From: Nibribacter ruber
GTDB lineage: Bacteria > Bacteroidota > Bacteroidia > Cytophagales > Hymenobacteraceae
Direction: 5' to 3'
Length of the DNA: 64,000 bases
Assembly (NCBI RefSeq): GCF_009913235.1
Contig: NZ_CP047897.1
Coordinates: 1,116,001 to 1,180,000 of the forward strand
Of the stretch, positions 17,544-25,705 are shown one piece after another (the stretch's first letter is position 1; every line of letters starts with the position of its first letter). The notes under the pieces are model-generated. The model worked only from the letters and a program-made list of their open reading frames with translations. It had not been told where the DNA came from and made no database searches. Made by a program: the position numbers and the translations under genes.

Positions 17544-18301
17544 AAATCACCTTACTAGGAACCGGCACCTCACAGGGAGTACCCGTCATTGGGTGCGAAT
17601 GTGAGGTTTGCCGCTCCTTAGACTATAGAGACAAGCGCCTGAGAGTGTCTGTGCATGTGGAGGTAGAAGGAAAGAGCCTGATCATTGACTCTGGCCCCGA
17701 TTTTAGGCAGCAGATGCTGCGAGAGCGCATTAAACGGGTAGACGCCCTGCTCTTCACGCACGAGCACAAAGACCACACCGCCGGCATGGATGACATACGG
17801 GCATTCAACTTCATGCAACACATAGACATGCCGGTGTACGCAGACCCGCGCGTGCTACGGCAGCTGCAGCAAGAATTCAGCTACATCTTCACCAATACCA
17901 CCTATCCCGGCGTGCCCAGGGTAGAACTCAATCCCATCCAGAACGAGCCGTTCATGGTGGTAGGCCAGCAGGTGACGCCCATCGCAGTCATGCACCATAA
18001 ACTGCCCGTCTTTGGGTTTAGGATTGGGGATTTCACCTATATCACAGACGCTAATTTCATTTCTGAGGAAGAGAAGGATAAGATAAGGGGATCCAAGATA
18101 TTGGTCTTGAACGCCCTTCGCAAAGAACCGCATATCTCGCACTTCTCCCTGCCTGAAGCCCTTTCTCTGATAGAAGAGCTAGCCCCAGAGCAGGCCTACC
18201 TTACCCACATCAGCCATTTGCTGGGCCTGCACCGCGAGGTGGAGCAAGAGCTGCCCCCGCACGTGCGGCTGGCCTATGACGGTCTTTCCTTTACCCTGTA
18301 A
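17540..18301 (+). CDS. MBL-fold metallo-hydrolase (PhnP/ribonuclease Z-like)
   Basis: This 253-residue protein has the family's opening LLGTGTSQGVPVIGCECEVC, a cysteine pattern typical of PhnP-type phosphodiesterases. The metal site is in LLFTHEHKDHTAGMDD, with further ligands in AVMHHKLPVFGFR and TDANFIS and a late His in LTHISHLLGLH. It probably hydrolyses a phosphodiester such as a cyclic nucleotide or tRNA-like substrate; the precise substrate is not set by sequence. The start is GTG at 17540, coupled to the previous gene. Confidence 0.88.
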   Translation: MKITLLGTGTSQGVPVIGCECEVCRSLDYRDKRLRVSVHVEVEGKSLIIDSGPDFRQQMLRERIKRVDALLFTHEHKDHTAGMDDIRAFNFMQHIDMPVYADPRVLRQLQQEFSYIFTNTTYPGVPRVELNPIQNEPFMVVGQQVTPIAVMHHKLPVFGFRIGDFTYITDANFISEEEKDKIRGSKILVLNALRKEPHISHFSLPEALSLIEELAPEQAYLTHISHLLGLHREVEQELPPHVRLAYDGLSFTL

Positions 18302-18303
18302 GC

Positions 18304-19866
18304 GTGCACCAGAATTTCTATTTTATCAGGCAATTGGCCGGGCAGCTGCATACACGACTGCATGGGGCTACTTGCGTGGCAGCCTTTAGCCAGGAAAAGG
18401 ATGAGTTGATGTTGGAGTTTGACCAGAAAGGAGCCTCCTTCTTCTTAAAAGCCATCCAGACGCCCACTTTCTCCAGCTTGCAGGTTCCTGGCAGTTTCAA
18501 CAGAGCCCGACAGAACTCAGTAGACCTGTTCCACCCATTGATTGGCCAGCAGGTGCTTGAAGTAGTTGCCCACCAACAGGAACGGAGCTTCTACATAAGA
18601 TTCACGCATGATAAAGTTCTGCTGTTCAAGCTCTTCGGGAACCGGTCTAACGTAGTACTGTTTGAAGATGACCACGCCACTGACCTTTTTCACCGCAAGC
18701 TAGCCAAAGATTTAACCTTAGATTACCGGTCCATGGACCAGCCTTGGCGGTTTGACCGGGCACAGTTCATGAACCAGCCAGGCTCGCTCAAGAAGATGCT
18801 GCCCACACTGGGAGAAGTCCCGTTTCTTTATCTGGAGGAGCAGGGATGGACTGAAAGGCCCGTGGAAGAACAGGTGAAGTTGGTAGAAGCCATGCTGGCC
18901 CAATTGGAAAACCCCGAAGGCTACTACCTGACCACAGTTCAGAAAATATTGCGCTTATCTTTGCTCCCCGTTGGCATAGTACAGGAAACGTACCAAGACC
19001 CGCTTCAGGCATTGAATGCCTTTGTACCCCAGTTCAGGGCGCAGGAATATTTCCAGAGCACCTACCGCACCACGCACCGAGCCTTGGAACGGCAGCTGGA
19101 GGTGGCCAACAAAATCTGGTACCAGATACAGGAACAGTTGGAACAATGGCATCACGGCACGCCATACGCGCAAACCGCCGATGTGATCATGGCCAACCTG
19201 AGCAACATACCGGCAGGTGCCACGGAGATGGAGTTGTTTGACTTTTACCAGGATCAGCCCCGGCTTATTAAACTGTCCCGCACCGAAACACCCCAGAAGA
19301 CCGCCGAAAAGCTTTATAAGAAGGCCAAAAACCAGCAGATAGAATGGCGGTTATTGCAGGAACGCGCCCAGCGCAAAGAAGAAGAAGTAGAACGGCTGAG
19401 CCAGCAACTACAGGAATTGGAACAGATTGAGACCGCCCCGCTCCTACGCCAGTACGTCAAGAAATACACCGTCACACAGGCCGCTTATTCCCCAGATCTG
19501 CCCTATCATGCGTTTGAGTTGGACGGATTTAAGATCTGGGTAGGCAAGAACGCCAAGGCCAATGACGCGCTTACTCTTAAGCATACCCACAAGGATGACC
19601 TATGGCTGCATGCCAAAGACGTGCCCGGCTCTCACGTAGTCATCAAGCAGGTACCCGGCAAGGCCATTCCCATGCGCGTCATAGAGACCGCGGCCCAGTT
19701 GGCAGCATTCTATTCCAAACGCAAAAGCGACACGCTCTGCCCCGTCTTATACACGCCCAAGAAATATGTGCGCAAACCCAAAAGCGCCACGGCCGGCTCT
19801 GTCATGGTAGAAAGAGAGAAAGTGGTGTTGGTTAAGCCTGATAATCCTTTTAGAACTCGCCCCTAG
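18304..19866 (+). CDS. rqcH: NFACT-family protein, ribosome quality control factor RqcH-like
   Basis: This 520-residue protein has NFACT-N (about 1-190), a helical coiled-coil middle (250-390, with EEEVERLSQQLQELEQIE) and NFACT-R (395-505, with DDLWLHAKDVPGSHVVIK). The family (Rqc2/NEMF/RqcH) binds stalled 50S-peptidyl-tRNA and adds an alanine tail to the nascent chain. It was formerly misnamed fibronectin-binding protein. The conserved Asp-Arg pair of the N-domain appears here as Glu-Arg (HQQERSFYIRF) if my alignment is right. It is shorter than the roughly 570-residue Firmicutes form. The GTG start at 18304 gives a conserved N-terminus (NFYFIRQLAGQL). Confidence 0.88.
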   Translation: MHQNFYFIRQLAGQLHTRLHGATCVAAFSQEKDELMLEFDQKGASFFLKAIQTPTFSSLQVPGSFNRARQNSVDLFHPLIGQQVLEVVAHQQERSFYIRFTHDKVLLFKLFGNRSNVVLFEDDHATDLFHRKLAKDLTLDYRSMDQPWRFDRAQFMNQPGSLKKMLPTLGEVPFLYLEEQGWTERPVEEQVKLVEAMLAQLENPEGYYLTTVQKILRLSLLPVGIVQETYQDPLQALNAFVPQFRAQEYFQSTYRTTHRALERQLEVANKIWYQIQEQLEQWHHGTPYAQTADVIMANLSNIPAGATEMELFDFYQDQPRLIKLSRTETPQKTAEKLYKKAKNQQIEWRLLQERAQRKEEEVERLSQQLQELEQIETAPLLRQYVKKYTVTQAAYSPDLPYHAFELDGFKIWVGKNAKANDALTLKHTHKDDLWLHAKDVPGSHVVIKQVPGKAIPMRVIETAAQLAAFYSKRKSDTLCPVLYTPKKYVRKPKSATAGSVMVEREKVVLVKPDNPFRTRP

Positions 19867-19885
19867 CTACTAAAACATAACGCCC

Positions 19886-19923
19886 CGTTTTTGGCCTGAT
19901 TCTTAGAAAACAGGCCAAAAACG
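19886..19923. repeat. Dispersed 38-bp palindrome, copy 7
   Basis: The inner arms GGCCTG/CAGGCC are intact and the centre is ATTCTTAGAAAA. It is extended by the private arms AACGCCC (19879-19885) and GGGCGTT (19924-19930). It lies between convergent genes. Confidence 0.9.
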
Positions 19924-19969
19924 GGGCGTTCAATTCTAATATGCTTTACAGCCCTAGGATTGTCTAAAC

Positions 19970-20404
19970 TTACACATCTGCGAAAAGCCACTCCAAGGCA
20001 TCTTCTTTGTCCAGGAACAGCTCAAAACGCGTCTTGATGCCTAGTGCTTCAGACCCAACCGTCAATTTATCATACACCTGTACAATGTCCATTAATTCCA
20101 AGCTCTCTTTGGTGACAAGGCGGGCAAACCTGTGGAGTTTGGACTGTCTCAACAGCGGCATCATGTCATTCAACAGCCAGTTCTGGTTTCCGAACTCCAG
20201 GTAGTGAATGGCTCTGGGATCACTCAACCAGTATTTGCACTCAGACTGGACGGTCATCTCAGCTACCTTCTGAAAGGTGGTTTTGAATTGCTGCGAATCT
20301 GGGTGCTGGGACCACTCCACGTAAATAAAGGAAAGATTGGAATCCAGTTGCGCCAGAACAAACTCGTCCTGGTACACTGTCTCAAATTGAAATGCTGGGA
20401 ACAT
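19970..20404 (-). CDS. STAS/SpoIIAA-like small protein
   Basis: This 144-residue cytoplasmic protein has an alternating strand-helix pattern (FETVYQDEFVLAQLDSNLSFIYVEW, then WLSDPRAIHYLEFGNQNWLLND, ending FELFLDKEDALEWLF) like STAS-related domains. It resembles the protein at 51472-51894, which ends AFKNFKDIPSAVEWL. A longer open frame runs upstream into the tRNA gene, so ATG at 20404, just after the tRNA terminator, is the likely start. The function is unknown; such proteins in Bacteroidota are often linked to signalling. Confidence 0.68.
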   Translation of the reverse strand: MFPAFQFETVYQDEFVLAQLDSNLSFIYVEWSQHPDSQQFKTTFQKVAEMTVQSECKYWLSDPRAIHYLEFGNQNWLLNDMMPLLRQSKLHRFARLVTKESLELMDIVQVYDKLTVGSEALGIKTRFELFLDKEDALEWLFADV

Positions 20405-20446
20405 GAAAGAGTAAGGGGGAATAGTAAGCACAAGTATAAAAAGAAA

Positions 20447-20476
20447 AAGCCCCATAACATCTATGTTACAGGGCTT
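20447..20476 (-). terminator. Terminator of the tRNA-Leu gene
   Basis: On the minus strand AAGCCCTGTAACA pairs with TGTTATGGGGCTT around a TAGA loop and runs into a T tract. It begins 14 bases after the tRNA 3' end. Confidence 0.8.
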
Positions 20477-20489
20477 CATTTTCATTCTG

Positions 20490-20571
20490 TGCGCGCGGGG
20501 AGATTCGAACTCCCACACCCGAAGGCACCACCCCCTCAAGATGGCGTGTCTACCAATTTCACCACGTGCGC
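20490..20571 (-). tRNA. tRNA-Leu, anticodon GAG
   Basis: This is an 82-nt class II tRNA read on the minus strand. The anticodon stem CCATC/GGTGG encloses the loop TTGAGGG, giving anticodon GAG for CUC/CUU. The D-arm region AAATTGGTAGACACG and T-arm GGGAGTTCGAATCTCCC are standard, and a long variable arm (TGCCTTCGGGTGT) marks it as Leu. The acceptor arms GCGCACG and CGCGCGC pair except for one A-C mismatch at the fifth pair. CCA is not encoded. Confidence 0.93.
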
Positions 20572-20617
20572 AATTGAAACTGCAGGTATTTCTGAGGACT
20601 CACCTACAATTCGGTCA

Positions 20618-20648
20618 CAAATGTATTAGTTCCTTTGAATACCTGCAA
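20618..20648 (-). promoter_or_regulatory. Promoter of the tRNA-Leu gene
   Basis: On the minus strand TTG (20648-20646) is followed after 20 bases by TACATTTG (20625-20618), a perfect Bacteroidota -33/-7 pair. The mature tRNA starts about 47 bases downstream. Confidence 0.75.
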
Positions 20649-20649
20649 G

Positions 20650-22014
20650 CCCTCCCCAAAATTCTTTCCAGCACCGCAAGTTTCACATCTGAACCTAAAT
20701 CACGTCTATTATATTAAATAAGCAAGTAATTAGAATCTTATATCATTCTTCAAACAGGATATTGTCCATCTAAAAGTTCCCAATAATTAAATCTTTAATT
20801 AATCTTTTACGAAAGTAAAACCAACTATTATTCCATATTTTCTCAATATGGGTAGCAACTAGTCAATCATTTTATCAACACTCTATAAATACAATATTAA
20901 AAATTAAATTCTCACTCAACAGTACCGAATAAAATCAGTAATAAATCTGTGTTTAAAATTTAATTCTCTACACATACCTAATAACATGGATACTCTTCCA
21001 AATCAAGAACGCTAATTATTTATTCAAAGCACATTCCTATTTTTTTCATAAATCATCTATCCTTCCATTAATCATTATCCATTGATTCCAAAACATTACG
21101 AACCATCATTTCCTGCATACCATAAGGCATATTCATACGGCTACGAATTCTATAGCACATCACTGCATTTGATTCCGAAGGGCGGCCAACCTTGTGGCTA
21201 AAGTAGAAGCGGCATTAATTTGGTGGCAGTAAACTTCCTTTTCAAGATTCTTTTAGCAGCACACATTCCAGGATACGATCTTCCTTTGAAACTGGGATAA
21301 GAACAGTTTTCATAATCAGCTATTGGCAGCACCCAAGGAATTCAACGTTGCTTTTTTTTAAAGGCACCATACCTTAATTTTTATTTGCGATTCTATCTGA
21401 TATTATGGAAGCATAACCATCCTTTCATAATTCCGTTTAGTAAAAAATACGCTTGAAATTTTGCCTACTCTTTTTAGAGGTTTCAAGCGTTTCAGGACCA
21501 AGAAGCACCGTCCCTGCACCCGAAACGCTAAGCTTTCCTCCAAAACGCCTCTTTCAGACCTTCACTTAAATCATATCTTTAGTCTGCTGCCTTTAACAAT
21601 GTTATCAACCAATCATTTATACCTATTCATATAAAGCAACAGTTTATCCTATAATATTGGGTTAAACAGGCCATCACAGCCTGTCTACTCCATTATATCA
21701 TCAAAATGCTAACGGTTTTGTCAAAGGGAAATAGATTTTAATAAGCTTGAGCCCTATTTTCCTCAATTACATTTTATTGGCCATCAATTCCTTCAGGCCA
21801 AGCATAAAGTAAGGTCAACTAACTTCTCTTAAGACGGATTACATTTCATTCTTAGGACACACCTTGTACAAGTCTGTCTGGGTAGATAGGCCATGCTTCC
21901 AAAACCTAGAGCCGTTAGATTACGTCCTACGCAACAGAGGCCCTGCTTCATTCGGGTATGTACCCTCTTCCTTCATGGGCAGTCTCTCCATGCTTTTAAA
22001 ACCAAAACCTTAAC
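20650..22014. other. AT-rich stretch without recognisable genes
   Basis: About 1.36 kb has clearly lower GC than its surroundings and no open frame of convincing length on either strand. It lies directly behind the tRNA-Leu promoter. Two inverted repeats overlap near its middle: ACGCTTGAAA (21449-21458) with TTTCAAGCGT (21481-21490), and AGCGTTTC (21486-21493) with GAAACGCT (21522-21529). They share bases and so could form alternative hairpins. The stretch may be the remains of an inserted element or hold a small RNA; I cannot tell which. Confidence 0.6.
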
Positions 22015-22815
22015 ATGCAACAGCAGAAGAAAGATTGGATCATCAAGTACGCCCGCGTAGGCTATGTAGCCAAAGGGATTGTCTATTGCTTAATTGGGAT
22101 ATTAACGGCGATGTACGCCCTGGGAATTGGAGGAGAAAAAGCCTCTAAGACAGATGCGTTCATGGAAGTAAAAGAATTACCAGGCGGCAGCTTTTTATTA
22201 GGCTTAATTGCCGCCGGCTTAATCGGGTATTCTTTATGGCGTTTCACACAAGCCATTGCCGACACTGAGAACAAAGGCACGGATTTTAAAGGAATAGGCA
22301 AAAGATTAGCGTATGCCTTTAGCGGACTTATTTACGGATCCTTTGCTTTTGTGGCATTTAAAATTGCTACAAATACAGGCGGAGGGTCCAGCAATGGCTC
22401 TTCGCAAAAAACCTTTTTAGCTGAACTATTAGACAAGCCATTTGGCAAGTACTTAGCTATAATCATCGGGTTAATTACCATAGGTAATGGACTGCTACAA
22501 TTAAAGCGTGTCATTACCGGTTCCTTTATGAAAGACGTGCATGGCATGCCGCAGGACCAGTTCAGGATTTTGGAAAGAGCCGGCAAAATTGGGTATGCCG
22601 CCAGAGGAGTGGTCTTCGGGATTTTGGGGTACCTGTTTGCGAAGGCCGCTTGGAACCGTAATCCGTCACAGGCCCAGGACACCGAGGGAGTGTTCGGCTT
22701 TTTAAGAGACAATCCCATGGGAGACTTCCTGCTGGCCGCCGTGGCCATCGGGTTGGTGGGCTACGGTATCTTCATGTTCGTACGGGCCAGATACAGCGAG
22801 ATTTCCTTCAATTAA
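22015..22815 (+). CDS. DUF1206 membrane protein
   Basis: This 266-residue integral membrane protein has about six hydrophobic helices arranged as three related pairs. The DUF1206 repeat motif (ARVGYVAKGIVYCLIGIL, then LAYAFSGLIYGSFAFVAFK, then AGKIGYAARGVVFGILGYL) appears three times, each about 85 residues apart. The function of the family is unknown. It stands alone at the end of the AT-rich stretch, with the phzF-like gene 40 bases downstream in the same direction. Confidence 0.88.
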   Translation: MQQQKKDWIIKYARVGYVAKGIVYCLIGILTAMYALGIGGEKASKTDAFMEVKELPGGSFLLGLIAAGLIGYSLWRFTQAIADTENKGTDFKGIGKRLAYAFSGLIYGSFAFVAFKIATNTGGGSSNGSSQKTFLAELLDKPFGKYLAIIIGLITIGNGLLQLKRVITGSFMKDVHGMPQDQFRILERAGKIGYAARGVVFGILGYLFAKAAWNRNPSQAQDTEGVFGFLRDNPMGDFLLAAVAIGLVGYGIFMFVRARYSEISFN

Positions 22816-22855
22816 AGGGGTAAGGTAGAACGCCAGAAAAGTGTACCTTCAGGCC

Positions 22856-23788
22856 ATGCAAACCTTACCCTTCTACATAGTTGACGTCTTTGCAGACCAA
22901 CCTTACAGAGGCAACCAACTAGCCGTCTTTTTACAGGCTGGCAACCTACGCACAGAGCAGATGCAGCAGATAGCCCAGGAGATTGGCTTCGCTGAATCTG
23001 CTTTTGTGCTTCAGGATACTGCTACTCCTGCCGGCTACCCGGCGCGGTATTTCACGGTAGAATATGAGGTGCCATTTGCGGGGCATCCTACGCTGGGCAC
23101 CGCCTTCGTCCTCCAGCAAGTGTTGGAGAAGACATCAGTCCCTGAGGTGAAACTGCATTTGCCCGTAGGTACCATACCCGTCTCTTTTTCTTATGACCAG
23201 CAGGGCCAACCTGACTTTTTGATGATGCAACAAATCAATCCGGTGTTGGAGGAGCCGCTTCCGGCAGATGACCTACCGCTGGTGTTGGGACTTCCCGGTG
23301 AGGCACTGCACCCGGAGTTCCCGGTGCAGGTGGTGTCCACGGGCCTTCCGTTCCTCCTCATTCCGTTGCAACGATTAGAAGACATGCGGCAGATACACAT
23401 CAAGGAAGAAGTGCTGCTCGCCTTTCTACAGAAGCACCATTTATTTAAAACTCAGCGCGAAGACGGACTATCGGTGGCGCTTTACCTGTTCTGCCCCGAA
23501 ACCTACCAGAAAGACCGCCAAATCAACGCGCGCATGTTAGCCTATGAGAATGGCAAGGTAATAGAGGATGCGGCCACAGGAAGCGCCAATGGCTGTCTTT
23601 TAGGCTATCTGCTCCAACATGAATACCTGGGTCCTGGAGCGGTAGACATTTTGGTGGAGCAAGGCTGTGAAATCAACCGGCATGCCACCATCAGGCTACA
23701 AGGGCAGCAACACCCCAACCATCAATTTGACATCAGGGTGGGCGGACAAGTACAGCTCATCTCCAAAGGCGAATGGTATGTACACTAA
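22856..23788 (+). CDS. PhzF-family isomerase/epimerase-like protein
   Basis: This 310-residue protein has the PhzF/DAP-epimerase-like double fold: QTLPFYIVDVFADQPYRGNQLAVF at the start, the catalytic Glu region GFAESAFVLQ (about residues 45-54), VPFAGHPTLGTAFVL and EDAATGSANGCLLGYLL. Only PhzF itself is well characterised (phenazine synthesis), and no other phenazine genes are near, so the role here is open. ATG at 22856 is used; the GTG at 22841 would add residues outside the conserved start. Confidence 0.88.
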   Translation: MQTLPFYIVDVFADQPYRGNQLAVFLQAGNLRTEQMQQIAQEIGFAESAFVLQDTATPAGYPARYFTVEYEVPFAGHPTLGTAFVLQQVLEKTSVPEVKLHLPVGTIPVSFSYDQQGQPDFLMMQQINPVLEEPLPADDLPLVLGLPGEALHPEFPVQVVSTGLPFLLIPLQRLEDMRQIHIKEEVLLAFLQKHHLFKTQREDGLSVALYLFCPETYQKDRQINARMLAYENGKVIEDAATGSANGCLLGYLLQHEYLGPGAVDILVEQGCEINRHATIRLQGQQHPNHQFDIRVGGQVQLISKGEWYVH

Positions 23789-23801
23789 GAGCATAAACAC
23801 C

Positions 23802-25088
23802 ATGAGGAAAGCACTTCTGGCCATCCTGATTGTAGGGAGCACCTCGTTTTTCGCTTCTTTTGGCCAAAATACGCCAAAAACGGATTCCATCTTTGTGTTG
23901 CGCCCAGACCGAGTATTTGACGGCCAGGACCTGCACCAAGGCTGGGTGGTGGTAGTAAAAGGCGACCGCATCCTTTCGGCGGGGCCGAGCAATAAAGTCT
24001 CCCTTCCGGCCAATGCCCGGACCATTTCCTTGCCCGGTCAGACCCTAATGCCCGGACTCATTGAAGGCCACTCTCATTTGCTGCTGCACCCCTACAATGA
24101 AACCTCCTGGAACGACCAGGTTTTGAAAGAGGCAGACGCCCTGCGTGTGGCCCGGGCCACAGTGCACGCCCGCAACACGCTCCTGGCCGGTTTTACCACC
24201 GTGCGGGACCTGGGCTCTGAAGGCGCCGAGTATGCAGACGTGGGCCTGAAGCAAGCCATAGACCAGAACATCATTCCGGGCCCCAGAATGCTGGTGGCGG
24301 GCAAAGCCATCATTGCCACCGGCAGCTACGGCCCCAAAGGATTTGACCCCGCGTTTGAAGTGCCCCAAGGTGCAGAATCCGCCGACGGCGTGGACAACCT
24401 CATACGCGTGGTACGCGACCAGATAGGCAAGGGCGCCGACATCATCAAAGTCTACGCCGACTACCGCTGGGGACCAAACGGAGAAGCCATGCCTACGTTT
24501 ACTGTGGACGAACTTAAACTGATGGTGGAAGTAGCCAAAAGCAGCGGCCGGCCGGTAGTGGCCCATGCCAGCACTCCAGAAGGCATGCGCCGCGCCGCCG
24601 AAGCAGGCGTAGAAACCATTGAACACGGGGACAACGGCACTCCAGAAGTCTTTAAATTAATGGCGAAGAAAGGCGTTGCCCTCTGCCCTACCGTGGCCGC
24701 CGGCGATGCCATTTTGCAGTACAGCGGTTGGCGCAAAGGCCAGGACCCAGAGCCAGCCCGCATCGCGCAGAAGAGAGCCAGCCTCAAAGCCGCCCTGGCC
24801 GCCAAAGTGCCGCTGTGCGTGGGTGGTGACGTAGGCGTGTTTCCGCATGGTGAGAATGCCCGCGAACTAGAATTATTGGTAGACTACGGAGTGGCACCAT
24901 TGGACGTACTGAGAGCCGCCACCGCCGGCAATGCCAAGTTGTTCCATCTGGACCAAAAACTGGGACGGGTGCAAGACGGCTTGTTAGCTGATCTGGTGTC
25001 AGTGGAAGGCAATCCTTTACAAGACATGACCACCCTTAGAAAAGTTAAGTTGGTCATGAAGGGCGGCGTCCTTTACAAGCAACCCTAA
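23802..25088 (+). CDS. Secreted amidohydrolase (imidazolonepropionase-related)
   Basis: This 428-residue metal-dependent hydrolase has a signal peptide (MRKALLAILIVGSTSFFASF). Metal ligands are visible in MPGLIEGHSHLLLH (HxH), a Lys-like region in GADIIKVYADYRW, VVAHASTPEG and VETIEHGDNG, and a late Asp in CVGGDVGVFPHGEN. Related proteins act as peptidases on Xaa-Pro or cyclic dipeptide-like substrates. Unusually, codons about 15-27, across the signal peptide end (TSFFASFGQNTPKT), coincide with a 38-bp sequence matching the dispersed palindrome. Another perfect copy with a T tract follows the stop. Confidence 0.9.
   Translation: MRKALLAILIVGSTSFFASFGQNTPKTDSIFVLRPDRVFDGQDLHQGWVVVVKGDRILSAGPSNKVSLPANARTISLPGQTLMPGLIEGHSHLLLHPYNETSWNDQVLKEADALRVARATVHARNTLLAGFTTVRDLGSEGAEYADVGLKQAIDQNIIPGPRMLVAGKAIIATGSYGPKGFDPAFEVPQGAESADGVDNLIRVVRDQIGKGADIIKVYADYRWGPNGEAMPTFTVDELKLMVEVAKSSGRPVVAHASTPEGMRRAAEAGVETIEHGDNGTPEVFKLMAKKGVALCPTVAAGDAILQYSGWRKGQDPEPARIAQKRASLKAALAAKVPLCVGGDVGVFPHGENARELELLVDYGVAPLDVLRAATAGNAKLFHLDQKLGRVQDGLLADLVSVEGNPLQDMTTLRKVKLVMKGGVLYKQP
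23845..23882. repeat. Dispersed 38-bp palindrome inside a coding sequence
   Basis: It is exactly 38 bases between CGTTTTT and AAAAACG, with partly matching inner arms (CGCTTC, TACGCC) and TTTT/AAAA spacing kept; the centre is GGCC. It encodes the end of the amidohydrolase signal peptide. Either an insertion has been tolerated in this flexible region, or the match is by chance. Confidence 0.6.
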
Positions 25089-25106
25089 CCCGCTTTCTCC
25101 CATTTT

Positions 25107-25168
25107 ACAACCGCCTGTCGTTTTTGGGCTACTTCTTGGAAAAGAGCCCAAAAACGACAGGCGGTTGT
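25107..25168. terminator. Long terminator built around a dispersed palindrome
   Basis: The private arms ACAACCGCCTGT (25107-25118) and ACAGGCGGTTGT (25157-25168) flank the 38-bp core and are followed by TTTTTATC. Here the whole structure is a genuine terminator for the amidohydrolase gene. Confidence 0.85.
25119..25156. repeat. Dispersed 38-bp palindrome, copy 8
   Basis: It has CGTTTTT/AAAAACG ends, inner arms GGGCT/AGCCC and centre TTCTTGGAAAA. It forms the core of the amidohydrolase terminator. Confidence 0.9.
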
Positions 25169-25622
25169 TTTTTATCTTCAGCTACAGATTGTTATTTAAC
25201 ATATTTTTTTCACCCTGTGACATATCTTATTAAAAATGGCGAACTATTGGGAATGAATTGCAACTCTTCTCCTCTCAACTGTTAACTCACCAAGGTGCAA
25301 GTGTTCGCTTGTGTCCGCACGCAGGGCTGAATTGGTATACCAAGGACAAGGATTCGCTGTGCCCAAGGATAAGCTGTCTAAGAATGTGGGGGATGCGGAT
25401 TGTGTGCAGACTGTCCGAGCCCTATTCCTACGGCAGAATCTGACTGCCCTGTAGAAACCATTCACTGCCTTGCCTCACACGCATCGCTCTACCCTACCCG
25501 CAGACAAACGCAGGTGTTTAGGCCCTAGCCCGCTTCAGTCACTTAAAGACCGCAACTTTAAAAAGTAAGATTCTCAATCTCCACCCACTTGCTTCTTCCC
25601 GCACTCTCAAGTAGTAAAAGCA
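25169..25622. other. Intergenic stretch, no supported gene
   Basis: It is about 450 bases with only short overlapping open frames in both directions, none with a convincing start or family likeness. The part 25260-25460 has coding-like GC content and could be a decayed gene fragment, but I cannot identify it. Confidence 0.5.
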
Positions 25623-25653
25623 AGAAGCCTCCCCTGTTCAAAGGAAGGCTTCT
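25617..25653 (-). terminator. Hairpin after the DUF2461 gene
   Basis: On the minus strand AGAAGCCT and AGGCTTCT pair, with an inner CC/GG, followed by TTGCTTTTA. It lies just beyond the palindrome copy at 25665-25702. Confidence 0.55.
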
Positions 25654-25664
25654 GGTTAGCGAAT

Positions 25665-25702
25665 CGTTTTTTGGCTGTTTTCCGGAAATCTGGCCAAAAA
25701 CG
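25665..25702. repeat. Dispersed 38-bp palindrome, copy 9
   Basis: It has CGTTTTT/AAAAACG ends, with one extra T displacing the left inner arm (TGGCTG against CTGGCC) and a symmetric centre CCGG. It lies 3 bases beyond the stop of the DUF2461 gene. Confidence 0.85.
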
Positions 25703-25705
25703 GCT

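Noticed and set aside
19970-20539. Longer open frame upstream of the STAS-like gene
   Set aside because: The first 45 codons run through the tRNA-Leu gene and its terminator. The start was placed at 20404.
20490-22014. Genomic island integrated at tRNA-Leu
   Set aside because: The AT-rich block lies on the 5' side of the tRNA, with no integrase, no direct repeat of the tRNA end and no cargo genes, so integration at the tRNA is not supported.
22856-23788. Phenazine biosynthesis cluster
   Set aside because: A single PhzF-family protein is common in bacteria without phenazines, and no other phz genes are near.
25244-25465. Open frame of 73 codons on the minus strand after the amidohydrolase gene
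   Set aside because: No family likeness, an equally long overlapping frame on the other strand, and no promoter or start context. Left as unassigned intergenic DNA.
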